A stretch of DNA of 64,000 bases from WVZH01 sp034430895 (GTDB lineage Bacteria; Chloroflexota; Anaerolineae; Anaerolineales; E44-bin32). Positions within the stretch are counted from its first letter, which is position 1, and each line of letters begins with the position of its first letter. The notes under the pieces are model-generated. The model saw only the letters and a program-made list of their open reading frames with translations, was not told the DNA's origin and did not search any database. Positions 52,047-60,795 of the stretch are shown one piece after another. The position numbers were made by a program, and so were the translations under genes. The stretch spans positions 62,001-126,000 of the forward strand of contig DAOUDW010000038.1 of the NCBI GenBank assembly GCA_034430895.1. The letters are read 5' to 3'.

Positions 52047-53579
52047 TTATGGATTACAACCTTGTCGCGTATTAGGCACAATTTCGAAATCAAAAAAATC
52101 TCTCCAATGTGAATAATAACTCACGTCCGGAAGCAATCCATAATCGGTACCAAAAAATGTATCGAAAATTAGTCGAAAGGTATTTACCGGGGTAATGCTT
52201 GGGTAAAGTGCATCCACCCCCCCATTAGGAAAGTAATATGCGTTTAGGATATTTGTCCTTCTGTAATCGTTTACTGTCTCCACACCTCCATGATCTCCTT
52301 GTATCACGATAATGGGAGGCACACTTGATTGGGCAAGAATCACATCAACAAGATCCAAAATGCGCGAATTCATATATTCGATTTGTTGCCGGTATCCGAC
52401 GATATCATCCGCCTGATTCGGTATAAATTTCCCCGTCTTACTAAAAATATATGGTTCGTGTGGGATATTGATATGCGCGAAAACAAATTTCGGGCTAGCC
52501 ATTAAAGGTACAGTATCTAACTTGTCAAGGTTATATTCAACGCGCACATATCGATCTCGTTTCGGGGATTCATATACCAATTCTTGTACTTTCCCTTGCA
52601 GCAGCGACTCCACATCTAAAAGCACTAAACCCGCCGTTGTTCGAAAAAAAAGTGCCTCGTACTCTCGCAGCCCATGGGAAATAAAATGTTCCCAGGAATT
52701 ATCACGTTTATACGAAAACAAATAATCAGCATGGTACCAAAGGGTTGGCGGAAATGCCGTGTCGAAGGAAATGATTTTGTAATCCATACTCTCAAAAATT
52801 CCAACGACAAGGTTATCTTTAACGAGATGGTCAAGGTAGACTGATTCTTGACTCGGAAGAACCACTTGAATGTAATCCAAATTCAAGGAAGATCCGAGAG
52901 ACAATCGCGTCCAGGCATAATTGCTCTGGCTGCATCGTGCAACATAGAAACCCCGATCCTCCAACGCCTCCAAAAACGGCGTGTTATCGTATGAATATAC
53001 CTCCATCAAGGTGTCATCACGAGTGTACGCATCCGGGATGATGTAATAAATATCCGGATATGTCTCAATACCCGTTGGAAGCAAAGTTTGATCGGGCTCA
53101 ATCGATTGTATATTTGATGAACGTGTAATTATCGTGAAAGACAAGATCTGAACCACCGGCAGAAGACAGATCAAGAGGCTGAGCAAATTCAGCCGCGAAG
53201 TGAGTTTCGAGAAATCCTTTCTGATTAACACCCAGCGCGTTCCGAGGACCAGCAAGATCAAAAATAGTGCCATCAGGTAACGGTGGCGGCCGAGTGTCAC
53301 CCCAAAAACACTGACTGGTTTCAGAAGTGTATAAATGTGACCGTAACTGAAAAACAGACTCGCAATGATCGAACATAGCATGGCCGCACGATCCCAATCC
53401 CGGATCAACATTCTAAGAATGAGAAACAATAGACATATTGAAATCAAGACAACTACAAATACTCGACTGGAATCGACGATCTCGACTTCACTAATATTCT
53501 CACCCAAATAGAATAAAGCGGGATAGACACCGATAAAGAATGGGAAAAGGGGAATATGGAATATCTTTCGACTTTTCAT
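52047..53579 (-). CDS. membrane sulfatase/LTA-synthase-like protein
   Basis: 510 aa. Five or so helices in the first 160 residues precede an extracellular alkaline-phosphatase-superfamily domain: DIYYIIPDAYTRDDTL (metal Asp and nucleophile Thr candidates), FAHINIPHEPYIF and IIVIQGDHGG. Such proteins transfer phosphoglycerol or phosphoethanolamine or hydrolyse sulfates; the substrate is unknown. The gene and its flanks are visibly richer in A+T than neighbouring genes and it has no functional partner, which suggests acquisition by transfer. Confidence 0.78.
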   Translation of the reverse strand: MKSRKIFHIPLFPFFIGVYPALFYLGENISEVEIVDSSRVFVVVLISICLLFLILRMLIRDWDRAAMLCSIIASLFFSYGHIYTLLKPVSVFGVTLGRHRYLMALFLILLVLGTRWVLIRKDFSKLTSRLNLLSLLICLLPVVQILSFTIITRSSNIQSIEPDQTLLPTGIETYPDIYYIIPDAYTRDDTLMEVYSYDNTPFLEALEDRGFYVARCSQSNYAWTRLSLGSSLNLDYIQVVLPSQESVYLDHLVKDNLVVGIFESMDYKIISFDTAFPPTLWYHADYLFSYKRDNSWEHFISHGLREYEALFFRTTAGLVLLDVESLLQGKVQELVYESPKRDRYVRVEYNLDKLDTVPLMASPKFVFAHINIPHEPYIFSKTGKFIPNQADDIVGYRQQIEYMNSRILDLVDVILAQSSVPPIIVIQGDHGGVETVNDYRRTNILNAYYFPNGGVDALYPSITPVNTFRLIFDTFFGTDYGLLPDVSYYSHWRDFFDFEIVPNTRQGCNP

Positions 53580-54123
53580 AGCTATTTCCGGCTATCCATC
53601 TTACGATCACATCATCTTTCGTGAAGAAGATATCGTTTCAAGTGAAAATTGCACGTTCTTCAAATTGTTTGCCCCAAGAGAGGGGGTAATACAGCATTGT
53701 GATTATAAATCAAGATTTACCGCATCCAGAGGACCATCATGCTTCTTTCATAATCAATCCGAAATAAACTTAGTCTCGGGTAAAGGCTTGATACCAAGCC
53801 TAATTTCCTCTTGTCGATATAAACCGGTGCAACCCAATAGCCAATACGGACCAGTTGAAAACCCACCACAGTTGTCGATACAATGAGTGGTATGTGGCAG
53901 TAAAATGGAATCTATATGGGATGGTCACGATTCGAATCTGGGTAGGATTCCAAGAATCCCCATCGACTCTGGCATGTCGTGTGTTTGCACTGTCCGTGCC
54001 CAACAGGTATAATCCCGCCACCTGATCGCGTAGAGAACTCATGCAGCGCAGATGATACGCAATTCCCCCGCTGTATAGAGAGAGGGCGCGATCAATGAGT
54101 GTATGGGTGTTAAAGAGAGCCAA
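53580..54123. other. 544-bp AT-rich region before the DUF4388 gene
   Basis: I find no supported gene. The right part carries the promoter for the DUF4388/GTPase pair (53985-54013). Open frames exist on both strands but lack ribosome binding sites or family features. Confidence 0.4.
53985..54013 (+). promoter_or_regulatory. sigma70-type promoter of the DUF4388/GTPase operon
   Basis: TTGCAC (53985-53990), a 17-bp spacer and TATAAT (54008-54013). The expected start near 54020 leaves a leader of about 100 bases to the ATG at 54124. Confidence 0.75.
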
Positions 54124-54939
54124 ATGGCACTAAAGGGCAACCTGCGTGACTTCACGGTCACACAATTATTCAATCTGGTCAATCTGGCGAAAAAAACCGG
54201 TACCCTCACCGTCGAAGGACCGGACGAGGTTGCTTGGATTTCCTTTAATAAAGGAAAACTGATTTACGCTCAAATGGGCAAAGGGGACAGTTCCCTAACC
54301 AATGTTTTGACCAAGGCTGGCGTGATGACCGCAAAGCAAGCTACAACGATAAAAGAACACGCCAGTGATAAATCCGATAAAGAACTCGGTTTGCTCCTGA
54401 TCAACGCGGGTTACCTCAGCCAGCAAGATATCCTCTCGGGAATCCAGCAATATGTGTTGGATACCGTATATCAACTTTTCACATGGTCCGACGGCTTCTT
54501 TCGCTTCGATGCCAGCGTGTTGCCACCAGATGACGCCATCACAATTCGTCTCGATCTCGAGAACATCATCATGGAAGGGTCGCGTCACGTCCAGGAGTGG
54601 GAACAACTCCAGGACGAGATCCCCAACCTGAGCATGGCGTTGAATTTCGTTGAACGCCCTGGTGCGAATATCCGCGATGTCAATCTCACCGTCGAAGAAT
54701 GGAAAGTCGTCTCCTACATCAATCCCAAGAACAGCATCAAGCAAATCGCCAAAGCCAATAAAATGAATGACCTGGAAATCCGCCGCATTGTCTACGGGTT
54801 GCTCCAGGCTGGACTAATCGAAATCGTACGACCGGATGGCATGCCGCTACCCAGGCACGCCCAACAAGTTCCACCTGTCGATCGCAAGAAACAGACATCA
54901 TTGGTCAATCGTCTGATCGATCGCGTCCGGTCACTGTAG
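54124..54939 (+). CDS. DUF4388 (PATAN-like) domain protein
   Basis: 271 aa. The N-terminal DUF4388 domain (about 1-100) begins MALKGNLRDFTVTQLFNLVNLAKKTGTLTV with GKLIYAQMG. A second segment holds GLLLINAGYLSQQDILSGIQQYVLDTVYQLFTWSDGFFRFD, followed by a winged-helix-like stretch (about 185-240: WKVVSYINPKNSIKQIAKANKMNDLEIRRIVYGLLQAGLIEIV). Such proteins occur in bacterial gliding and signalling systems with small GTPases. ATG 54124 is preceded by AAAGAGAG; an in-frame GTG at 54103 is less likely. The GTPase gene starts 13 bases after the stop. Confidence 0.88.
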   Translation: MALKGNLRDFTVTQLFNLVNLAKKTGTLTVEGPDEVAWISFNKGKLIYAQMGKGDSSLTNVLTKAGVMTAKQATTIKEHASDKSDKELGLLLINAGYLSQQDILSGIQQYVLDTVYQLFTWSDGFFRFDASVLPPDDAITIRLDLENIIMEGSRHVQEWEQLQDEIPNLSMALNFVERPGANIRDVNLTVEEWKVVSYINPKNSIKQIAKANKMNDLEIRRIVYGLLQAGLIEIVRPDGMPLPRHAQQVPPVDRKKQTSLVNRLIDRVRSL

Positions 54940-54952
54940 GCGAGGATCATTT

Positions 54953-55483
54953 ATGCAAACTGTAAAGATGGTCGTCACCGGTCCCTTCAACAGCGGTAAA
55001 ACCGCTTTCATTTGTTCCGTGAGTGAGATCGATGTCGTATCCACGGAACGAAAGATCAGTTCGGAGGCCGAGCGCGTAAAAGAAACGACCACCGTGGCGA
55101 TGGACTTCGGACGAATCACCGTCGATGACGATCTCGTCCTCTACCTTTTCGGCACGCCAGGTCAGAAGCGCTTCGACTTCATGTGGGAGATTCTCTCGGA
55201 GGGCATGTTAGGCTTCATCGTAATGGTGGACAGTGCCCGACCGGAAACTTTCCGTGAAGCCCGCGGCATCCTGCAAACTTTCCGTGCCTACGCGCCGACC
55301 CCATACGTAGTCGCAGCCAACAAACAGGATGCCGATGATGCCTGGGAAGTCGACGATCTACGCATTGCGCTGAAGCTGGACGAGAAAGTCAAAATGCTGC
55401 CCTGCGTGGCAACGGATCGAGATTCGGTCAAGAACGTGCTGCTCGAACTCCTCTACAGCATTCTCGAAGAGATGAAAGAATAA
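54953..55483 (+). CDS. small Ras/Arf-like bacterial GTPase
   Basis: 176 aa single-domain GTPase. G1 is GPFNSGKT (10-17), the switch region ETTTVAMDFG, G3 region LFGTPGQKRF, and G4 is NKQD. The T-P-G-Q in G3 and TVAMDFG in switch I are typical of the family found with DUF4388 or roadblock proteins, including MglA relatives. It probably acts as a switch with the DUF4388 protein just upstream. No roadblock-domain regulator is found next to it. Confidence 0.92.
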   Translation: MQTVKMVVTGPFNSGKTAFICSVSEIDVVSTERKISSEAERVKETTTVAMDFGRITVDDDLVLYLFGTPGQKRFDFMWEILSEGMLGFIVMVDSARPETFREARGILQTFRAYAPTPYVVAANKQDADDAWEVDDLRIALKLDEKVKMLPCVATDRDSVKNVLLELLYSILEEMKE

Positions 55484-55529
55484 GGATTAATTCAAACGAT
55501 CACAGGATTATTCATCATCAATATGAAAT

Positions 55530-55556
55530 CCCCTCCACTTGTGGGGGGGTTTTTTT
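55530..55556 (+). terminator. intrinsic terminator of the DUF4388/GTPase operon
   Basis: CCCCTCCAC (55530-55538) pairs with GTGGGGGGG (55541-55549, one G:U pair), followed by seven T. It lies 47 bases after the GTPase stop and before the TPP riboswitch. Confidence 0.85.
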
Positions 55557-55651
55557 CTCACTTACGACGACAGACACCTCGAGAGTTCTCAATGGCTTGA
55601 CGGCCATCTAGCCTGCCGGTATACTTCAAACGGAACGAGCAAAGAAAAAGT

Positions 55652-55745
55652 TGCACGGGGAGCCCGAAAAGCACCGGGCTGAGAGGAGGGTAAGCGCCCT
55701 CGACCCGTAGAACCTGATCCGGATCATACCGGCGTAGGGATGGCA
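55652..55745 (+). promoter_or_regulatory. TPP riboswitch (THI element)
   Basis: The conserved aptamer parts are in order: ACGGGGAGCCCG, GGGCTGAGAGG (CTGAGA at 55679-55684) and CCTGATCCGGATCATACC with GGCGTAGGGA (55713-55740). It should bind thiamine pyrophosphate and switch off the downstream operon. Its expression platform is the hairpin at 55764-55794. Boundaries are approximate. Confidence 0.95.
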
Positions 55746-55763
55746 CAAATACCCAGTCCACAC

Positions 55764-55794
55764 AAGCCACTCCCTCGCCAAGGAGTGGCTTTTT
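55764..55794 (+). terminator. riboswitch-controlled terminator that also covers the thiN ribosome binding site
   Basis: AAGCCACTCC (55764-55773) pairs with GGAGTGGCTT (55782-55791), followed by T's to 55794. The AGGAG within the 3' arm is 11 bases before the ATG at 55797 and is the only Shine-Dalgarno candidate. The same hairpin can therefore stop transcription and hide the ribosome site. Confidence 0.75.
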
Positions 55795-55796
55795 CC

Positions 55797-56453
55797 ATGG
55801 GAGAACTGGTGCTCATCGTGGTTAATGGCGAAATCGCGGATGTAGAAGCCATCCGGACGCGGCTTAATACGCTCGACATCGCCCAGGTAATCGCCGTGGA
55901 CGGCGGCAGCAAGAACTGCCAATTGCTTGATTTGGACTACGACGTCATACTCGGCGACCTCGATTCACTGCAACCCGGCGAGCGCCAAGCCTTGCTCAAA
56001 TCCGGGGTAAGAGTCGAGGAATTCCCCCTGCACAAGGATGAGACCGATCTGGAGCTAGCCCTGCTCTACGCCATCGATCAGGGCGCGCAAGAAATTTTCA
56101 TTCTCGCTGCCGTCGGTGGCCGCCTGGACATGACCATGTCCAACGTATACCTGCTTGCGCATCCCCACCTTGAGGGAGTCCACGTGCGCATCTGGCATGG
56201 CGATCAAACGGCATGGCTGATCCGTCCACCGGGTGACGAAATCGAAGGACAACAGGGCGACACACTCAGCTTGATCCCTATCGGATCTGCCGCACAAGGG
56301 ATCACAACGCACAACCTGGTTTATCTCCTGGACGGTGAGAGCCTGTATCCTGGACCGGCGCGCGGTATCAGCAACGTTTTTACAGGGTCCCACGCCCGCG
56401 TAGATCTACAGCAGGGAATGTTGTTGGCGATACACACACCAGGTAGAGCCTGA
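55797..56453 (+). CDS. thiN: thiamine pyrophosphokinase
   Basis: 218 aa. VIAVDGGSKN, VILGDLDSL, EFPLHKDETDLELALLYAIDQGAQEIFILAAVGGRLDMTMSN and GTHNLVY-like C-terminal features match TPK. It makes TPP from thiamine and ATP. An in-frame upstream start at 55740 would lie in the riboswitch and is rejected. First gene of the thiamine operon. Confidence 0.93.
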   Translation: MGELVLIVVNGEIADVEAIRTRLNTLDIAQVIAVDGGSKNCQLLDLDYDVILGDLDSLQPGERQALLKSGVRVEEFPLHKDETDLELALLYAIDQGAQEIFILAAVGGRLDMTMSNVYLLAHPHLEGVHVRIWHGDQTAWLIRPPGDEIEGQQGDTLSLIPIGSAAQGITTHNLVYLLDGESLYPGPARGISNVFTGSHARVDLQQGMLLAIHTPGRA

Positions 56454-56516
56454 ACACCACCTATACTACGAGAACCTCTATCGCGGTGTTGAGGTATCAC
56501 ACGAGGAGAGAACGAG

Positions 56517-56825
56517 ATGGAAATGGATGAAAATCGAACCGTCAACGTATCCGTTCAGGTGCTGCCGCTTAGCGAGGACGCCTTTCCGATCGTCGGTCGC
56601 GCCATCGAAGCAATCGCTGCCTGCGGAGTCCACTACGAAGTGACTCCTATGGAGACGGTGATGGAAGGCCATTTGGACGATCTCTTGGCGGCCGCGAAAG
56701 CAGCGCACCTGGCTTGTTTCGAAGCCGGAGCGAATCAGGTCGTGACCCTGATCAAGATCGGGGACAGCATCCACGGCACAACGATCGAAGAAAAAGTGGG
56801 CAAATATAGAAAGCGCGATGAATAA
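56517..56825 (+). CDS. thiamine-binding protein (MTH1187/YkoF family)
   Basis: 102 aa. VNVSVQVLPLSEDAFPIVGRAIEAIAACGVHYEVTPMETVMEGHLDDLLAAAKAAH covers a ferredoxin-like thiamine-binding domain. It lies in cytoplasm and probably holds thiamine or its pyrimidine. GAGGAGAG precedes the ATG; the stop overlaps the ThiX start by 8 bases. Confidence 0.88.
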   Translation: MEMDENRTVNVSVQVLPLSEDAFPIVGRAIEAIAACGVHYEVTPMETVMEGHLDDLLAAAKAAHLACFEAGANQVVTLIKIGDSIHGTTIEEKVGKYRKRDE

Positions 56826-57657
56826 ATCCCTCACGACCGCGAAGAAAAGAAACGAGCGGCGTATGCCCTCACGCTGGGCAGGCGAAGCACTACCTGCACT
56901 GCTGTTGATCGGGTTCGTCCTGCTTTGCTGGCACGTCGTCGCCACCCGCACCGGATTGTCGTCGTTTATCCTGCCCTCCCCGCTCCAGGTGGTTCAAGCG
57001 GGTTGGGAGACGCGTCAAATCCTGCTCTCGGCGATTGGTACGACGATGCTCGAGACCGCGATCGGCCTGGGGATCGCCATCCTTTTGGGCATTTTGATTG
57101 CAGCCGCGATCGATCTCTCCTCCTTCTTACGCAGAGCGCTGTATCCCTTGCTCGTCGCCTCGCAGACCATACAAATCATGGCCATCGCGCCCTTGCTGAT
57201 CATCTGGTTCGGTTTTGGTTTGTTGCCCAAGGTGATCATCGTCGTGCTGGTTTGCTTCTTTCCCATGGCAGTCAGTACGGCCGATGGGCTTGCTTCCACC
57301 GATCCCGATCTGGTCGCCTTGCTGCGCGCCATGGGCGCCAGCCGGCGTCAAATCTGGCGTATCGTTCGGCTCCCCACCGCATTGCCGTCCTTCTTCTCCG
57401 GTTTACGCGTCGCAGTGACGTACAGCGTCGTTGGCGCCACGATTGGTGAATGGGTGGGCGGTTCTGCCGGCCTGGGGCTGTACATGCTGCGCTCGAAAAA
57501 CGCGCTGGCCACCGATCAGGTCTTTGTGGCCATCTTGATCACCACGGCGATCAGCATCGGCTTGTTTGCGCTGCTGTATTGGATCGAACGTTTATCACTG
57601 CCATGGTATTACTCCACGCATCGAGCCGAACAATGGGAAGAGACCGGTATCTATTGA
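56818..57657 (+). CDS. thiX: ABC transporter permease for thiamine/HMP precursors
   Basis: 279 aa, six helices. The EAA loop reads LLRAMGASRRQIWRIVRLPTALPSFFSGLRVAVTYSVVGATIGEWVGG, typical of SsuC/ThiX-type permeases. It works with the ThiY-like binding protein and ThiZ-like ATPase encoded downstream. Confidence 0.92.
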   Translation: MNKSLTTAKKRNERRMPSRWAGEALPALLLIGFVLLCWHVVATRTGLSSFILPSPLQVVQAGWETRQILLSAIGTTMLETAIGLGIAILLGILIAAAIDLSSFLRRALYPLLVASQTIQIMAIAPLLIIWFGFGLLPKVIIVVLVCFFPMAVSTADGLASTDPDLVALLRAMGASRRQIWRIVRLPTALPSFFSGLRVAVTYSVVGATIGEWVGGSAGLGLYMLRSKNALATDQVFVAILITTAISIGLFALLYWIERLSLPWYYSTHRAEQWEETGIY

Positions 57658-57668
57658 TAGGATCCTGC

Positions 57669-58391
57669 ATGAATACAATACAAAGCTTCAACGATCTGGC
57701 TGAAGATTACGACAGCTGGTTCGACGAGAACAGTGAAGTCTACAAAGCCGAACTAGAAACCTTGGCGGCGATGGTTTCAGAGAACGGCAGAGGCCTGGAG
57801 ATCGGCGTGGGAACAGGGCGTTTTGCCGCACCACTCGGTATCCGCACGGGTATTGACCCTGCCCGTCGAGCACTGCGGTTTGCACTCTCCCGAGATATCC
57901 TCGTATGTCAGGCATTCGGGGAACGGCTTCCCTTCGGAAGCGATCAATTCGATTTCGTCCTTATCAACACCGTTGATCCATTCGTGGACGATATCCAAAT
58001 CATCCTGAACGAGATCCATCGGGTGCTCAACACACGAGGGCGGATCATCATCGGCATGATTGACAAAGCCAGCCAACTCGGCCTAGTCTACGATGCGGAG
58101 AAGGAAAAGGACCCCTTCTTCCGGGATGCCCACTTCCACAGTTCCGATGAAATCATCCGCCATCTACGAGACACTGGATTTTCCAACATCGTCTCTCGAC
58201 AAACACTCATGGGCGATCCCTTTGCCGCAGCCCATGAAAGGGAGAAAGAGGACGAAACGACCGGAAAAACACTGGCAATCCAGGATGGCTATGGAGAGGG
58301 AGGTTTCGTCGCGCTCCGTGCCGATAAACTCGCGTCAAATCAAACCGCCAAGATCTCAAAGCATACCGAGAAATTCAGATCGAAAAGGTAG
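57669..58391 (+). CDS. class I SAM-dependent methyltransferase inside the thiamine operon
   Basis: 240 aa. Motif I is GLEIGVGTGRFA (about 42-53) with GIDPARRAL, FVLINTVDPFVDD and the EIHRVLNTRGRIIIGMI block of UbiE/COQ5-like methyltransferases. The substrate is unknown. It is the only gene in the operon with no known link to thiamine. ATG 57669 lies 12 bases after the ThiX stop; earlier in-frame readings overlap ThiX and are rejected. Confidence 0.88.
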   Translation: MNTIQSFNDLAEDYDSWFDENSEVYKAELETLAAMVSENGRGLEIGVGTGRFAAPLGIRTGIDPARRALRFALSRDILVCQAFGERLPFGSDQFDFVLINTVDPFVDDIQIILNEIHRVLNTRGRIIIGMIDKASQLGLVYDAEKEKDPFFRDAHFHSSDEIIRHLRDTGFSNIVSRQTLMGDPFAAAHEREKEDETTGKTLAIQDGYGEGGFVALRADKLASNQTAKISKHTEKFRSKR

Positions 58392-58403
58392 GGAGATTCC
58401 ATC

Positions 58404-59399
58404 ATGAAAAGAATCGCGATACTTACTACGACATGTCTTGCATTGATCCTGGCAGCATCTGCCTGCCAGGTTGCAGCGGAAGAAAGCGATCAAGCAGCAC
58501 CCACATCCATCAAGATGATGCTCGATTGGGTGCCGAACACCAATCACACCGGCTTATTTGTCGCCGAAGCAGAAGGCTACTTCGAAGACGAAGGCTTTCA
58601 GGTCGAGATCATCCAGCCCGGCGAGGTCTACGCAGAACAAGCCGTTGCCAGCGGCGCCGCTGATTTCGGCGTCAGTTTTCAAGAACAAATCACGCTTGCC
58701 AGAGCAGACGGCGTGCCCATCGTATCTATAGCGGCCATCATCCAACACAACACTTCCGCTTTCGCTTCACGCGGCGAACTGCAGGTGAACTCACCGGCCG
58801 ATTGGGCTGGTCTAACCTACGGATCGTACGGCAGTCCCTTCGAAGAACCGACCCTGCGCGTGCTGATGGGCTGTGCCGGAGGTGATTACGAAGCGCTGAA
58901 CATCGTCGATACCGGCTACGCCGATCCGCTGGCGCTTCTCGATCAGGAACAGATCGATCTGGCCTGGATCTTTTACGCCTGGCAAGGCGTCCAGGCCGAG
59001 CACGAAAACATCGATCTGGACGTGATCATGATGCAGGATTGGATCGAATGCATTCCGGATTATTACACGCCGGTGCTTATCACCAGCGAAGAAACGATCG
59101 CAGAAAGACCGCAGCTCGTACGACGCTTTCTCAAAGCCGTTTCACACGGATATCAATTCGCCATCGAAAACCCGGAAGATGCGGCGGCGATTTTACTCGC
59201 TGCCGTACCGGAACTCGACAGCGAACTCGTCTACGCCAGCCAGGCCTGGATCTCGCCACGTTACCAGGCTGAAGCTGTACGCTGGGGTGAGCAATCGCTG
59301 AGTGTCTGGCAGGATTACTCAAATTGGATACTCGATAACGATATCCTCGCAGAAGCGATCGACGCCGATGCCGCATTCACCAACGAGTTCCTGCCTTAA
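58404..59399 (+). CDS. thiY: ABC substrate-binding lipoprotein, NMT1/THI5-like
   Basis: 331 aa. A lipoprotein signal ends in LAASAC (Cys about 21). The mature part begins IKMMLDWVPNTNHTGLFVAEAEGYFEDEGF, the standard NMT1/ThiY start that binds pyrimidine or thiamine analogues. It captures an HMP- or formylaminopyrimidine-like precursor or thiamine outside the membrane for ThiX/ThiZ. Confidence 0.92.
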   Translation: MKRIAILTTTCLALILAASACQVAAEESDQAAPTSIKMMLDWVPNTNHTGLFVAEAEGYFEDEGFQVEIIQPGEVYAEQAVASGAADFGVSFQEQITLARADGVPIVSIAAIIQHNTSAFASRGELQVNSPADWAGLTYGSYGSPFEEPTLRVLMGCAGGDYEALNIVDTGYADPLALLDQEQIDLAWIFYAWQGVQAEHENIDLDVIMMQDWIECIPDYYTPVLITSEETIAERPQLVRRFLKAVSHGYQFAIENPEDAAAILLAAVPELDSELVYASQAWISPRYQAEAVRWGEQSLSVWQDYSNWILDNDILAEAIDADAAFTNEFLP

Positions 59400-59435
59400 C
59401 AAGAGATACCTGGATTGCGTGATACAAGGATAACG

Positions 59436-60200
59436 ATGTCGACACCGAAAGTAGAACTTCGCAATGTCAGCAAGACCTTCCACGCCAATGGCCGCACCAT
59501 CCAGGCGCTGGAAAATATCTCCTTTGACGTGCAACCCGGCCAATTCGTGACCATCATCGGACCTTCGGGAAGCGGCAAGAGTACGATCTTCAACCTCATT
59601 GTTGGACTGCTCGATCCGGACGAAGGTGAAATTTGCCTCGACGGTGAAACATGCGAGCAGCGGACCGGGCGTGTGGGCTACATGCCGCAGCGCGATCTTC
59701 TGCTTCCCTGGCGCAACGTGCTCGACAACGTCATCCTGGCGCAGGAACTGCTCGGCATTCCCACAGAAATCTCTCATGCCAAAGCCGAAGAACTGCTGCC
59801 GCTCTTTGGGTTATCGGATTTTCGTGCTGCCTATCCCAACGAACTCTCCGGCGGGATGCGGCAGCGCGCGGCCTTGCTGCGCACGATGTTAACCGAACGG
59901 GATGTTCTTCTGCTCGACGAACCCTTCGGCGCACTCGACGCCCTGACGCGGCGCGAGTTACAAGACTGGTTGCTCGACATCTGGCGCCGCTTCGAAAAAA
60001 CGATCATCTTCATCACGCACGATGTCGATGAAGCGTTGTATCTGGCGGATCGCGTCCTCGTGCTCAGTGCCCGTCCTGGAAGGGTTGTTCGTTTCACCGA
60101 TGTGGATTTACCTCGTCCCAGACGCCAGGGGATGATCGCCACAACCGACTTCACCAATCAGCTTGCTGAATTGCTCGAAGCGCTGGGGGTAAACGTGTGA
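59436..60200 (+). CDS. thiZ: ABC transporter ATPase
   Basis: 254 aa. Walker A GPSGSGKST, the signature LSGGMRQRAALLR, Walker B VLLLDEPFGALD and the His-loop IIFITHDVDEA are intact. It powers the ThiXY importer. ATG 59436 with AAGGA upstream is used; an upstream in-frame TTG at 59415 is less likely. The stop overlaps the DUF402 start (GTGA). Confidence 0.94.
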   Translation: MSTPKVELRNVSKTFHANGRTIQALENISFDVQPGQFVTIIGPSGSGKSTIFNLIVGLLDPDEGEICLDGETCEQRTGRVGYMPQRDLLLPWRNVLDNVILAQELLGIPTEISHAKAEELLPLFGLSDFRAAYPNELSGGMRQRAALLRTMLTERDVLLLDEPFGALDALTRRELQDWLLDIWRRFEKTIIFITHDVDEALYLADRVLVLSARPGRVVRFTDVDLPRPRRQGMIATTDFTNQLAELLEALGVNV

Positions 60201-60715
60201 AAACCAAACAACCTACCTCTCCCCAAGATCGACCAGAGCCTGGAGACACGATACTGGTTCACAAACTCGACGACAGGGGAACAGAGAAATTAGGATACTC
60301 AGGGATAATACTTGATACGACTCCGTCGAGTATCACACTCGAGGCGATTTTCGATCTGGAAGACCGTTCTCTGGGCGACATCAGACTTCAACGCGGCGAT
60401 CGCTTTATCGAGACTCACTATGGCGATCGTTGGTACAACGTGTTTCGAATCCATGACGGTCAGGATGGGCATTTGAAAGGCTGGTACTGCAACATCACCC
60501 GCCCGGCGAAGATCGAACCAGGACATATTTACGCTATTGATTTAGAACTCGATCTGGTCGTACTGCCTAACGCTGAATATCAGGTGCTGGACGAAGATGA
60601 GTTTGAAACCCTGCAGCTGACGCCGGAGGACCGGGAGATGGCGCTGCAGGCAATGGAGGAACTCAAAACGCTAACGTCGAATCGATCGGGGTTATTTCAA
60701 GACGCCAAATCCTAA
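60197..60715 (+). CDS. DUF402 domain protein
   Basis: 172 aa with a DUF402 core (about 35-150: ITRPAKIEPGHIYAIDLELDLVVLPNAEYQVLDEDEFE), the family of nucleoside di/triphosphatases and FomD. It hydrolyses phosphate esters or anhydrides in known members. It starts on a GTG overlapping the ThiZ stop, so it is translated with the thiamine operon. A role on thiamine or nucleotide phosphates is an inference. Confidence 0.85.
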   Translation: MKTKQPTSPQDRPEPGDTILVHKLDDRGTEKLGYSGIILDTTPSSITLEAIFDLEDRSLGDIRLQRGDRFIETHYGDRWYNVFRIHDGQDGHLKGWYCNITRPAKIEPGHIYAIDLELDLVVLPNAEYQVLDEDEFETLQLTPEDREMALQAMEELKTLTSNRSGLFQDAKS

Positions 60716-60795
60716 TCGAGGGGAACAATCGAGCGTCGGCTGCCCGGGTTATTAATTATTATTCCAATCCGATCGTAATCAACGGAAAATGGGGA

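Noticed and set aside
53800..54123. 107-codon minus-strand frame upstream of the DUF4388 gene, with a hydrophobic C-terminus
   Set aside because: It covers the good promoter at 53985-54013 and the leader of the DUF4388 gene, has no ribosome site, and no family resemblance. At best a gene remnant.
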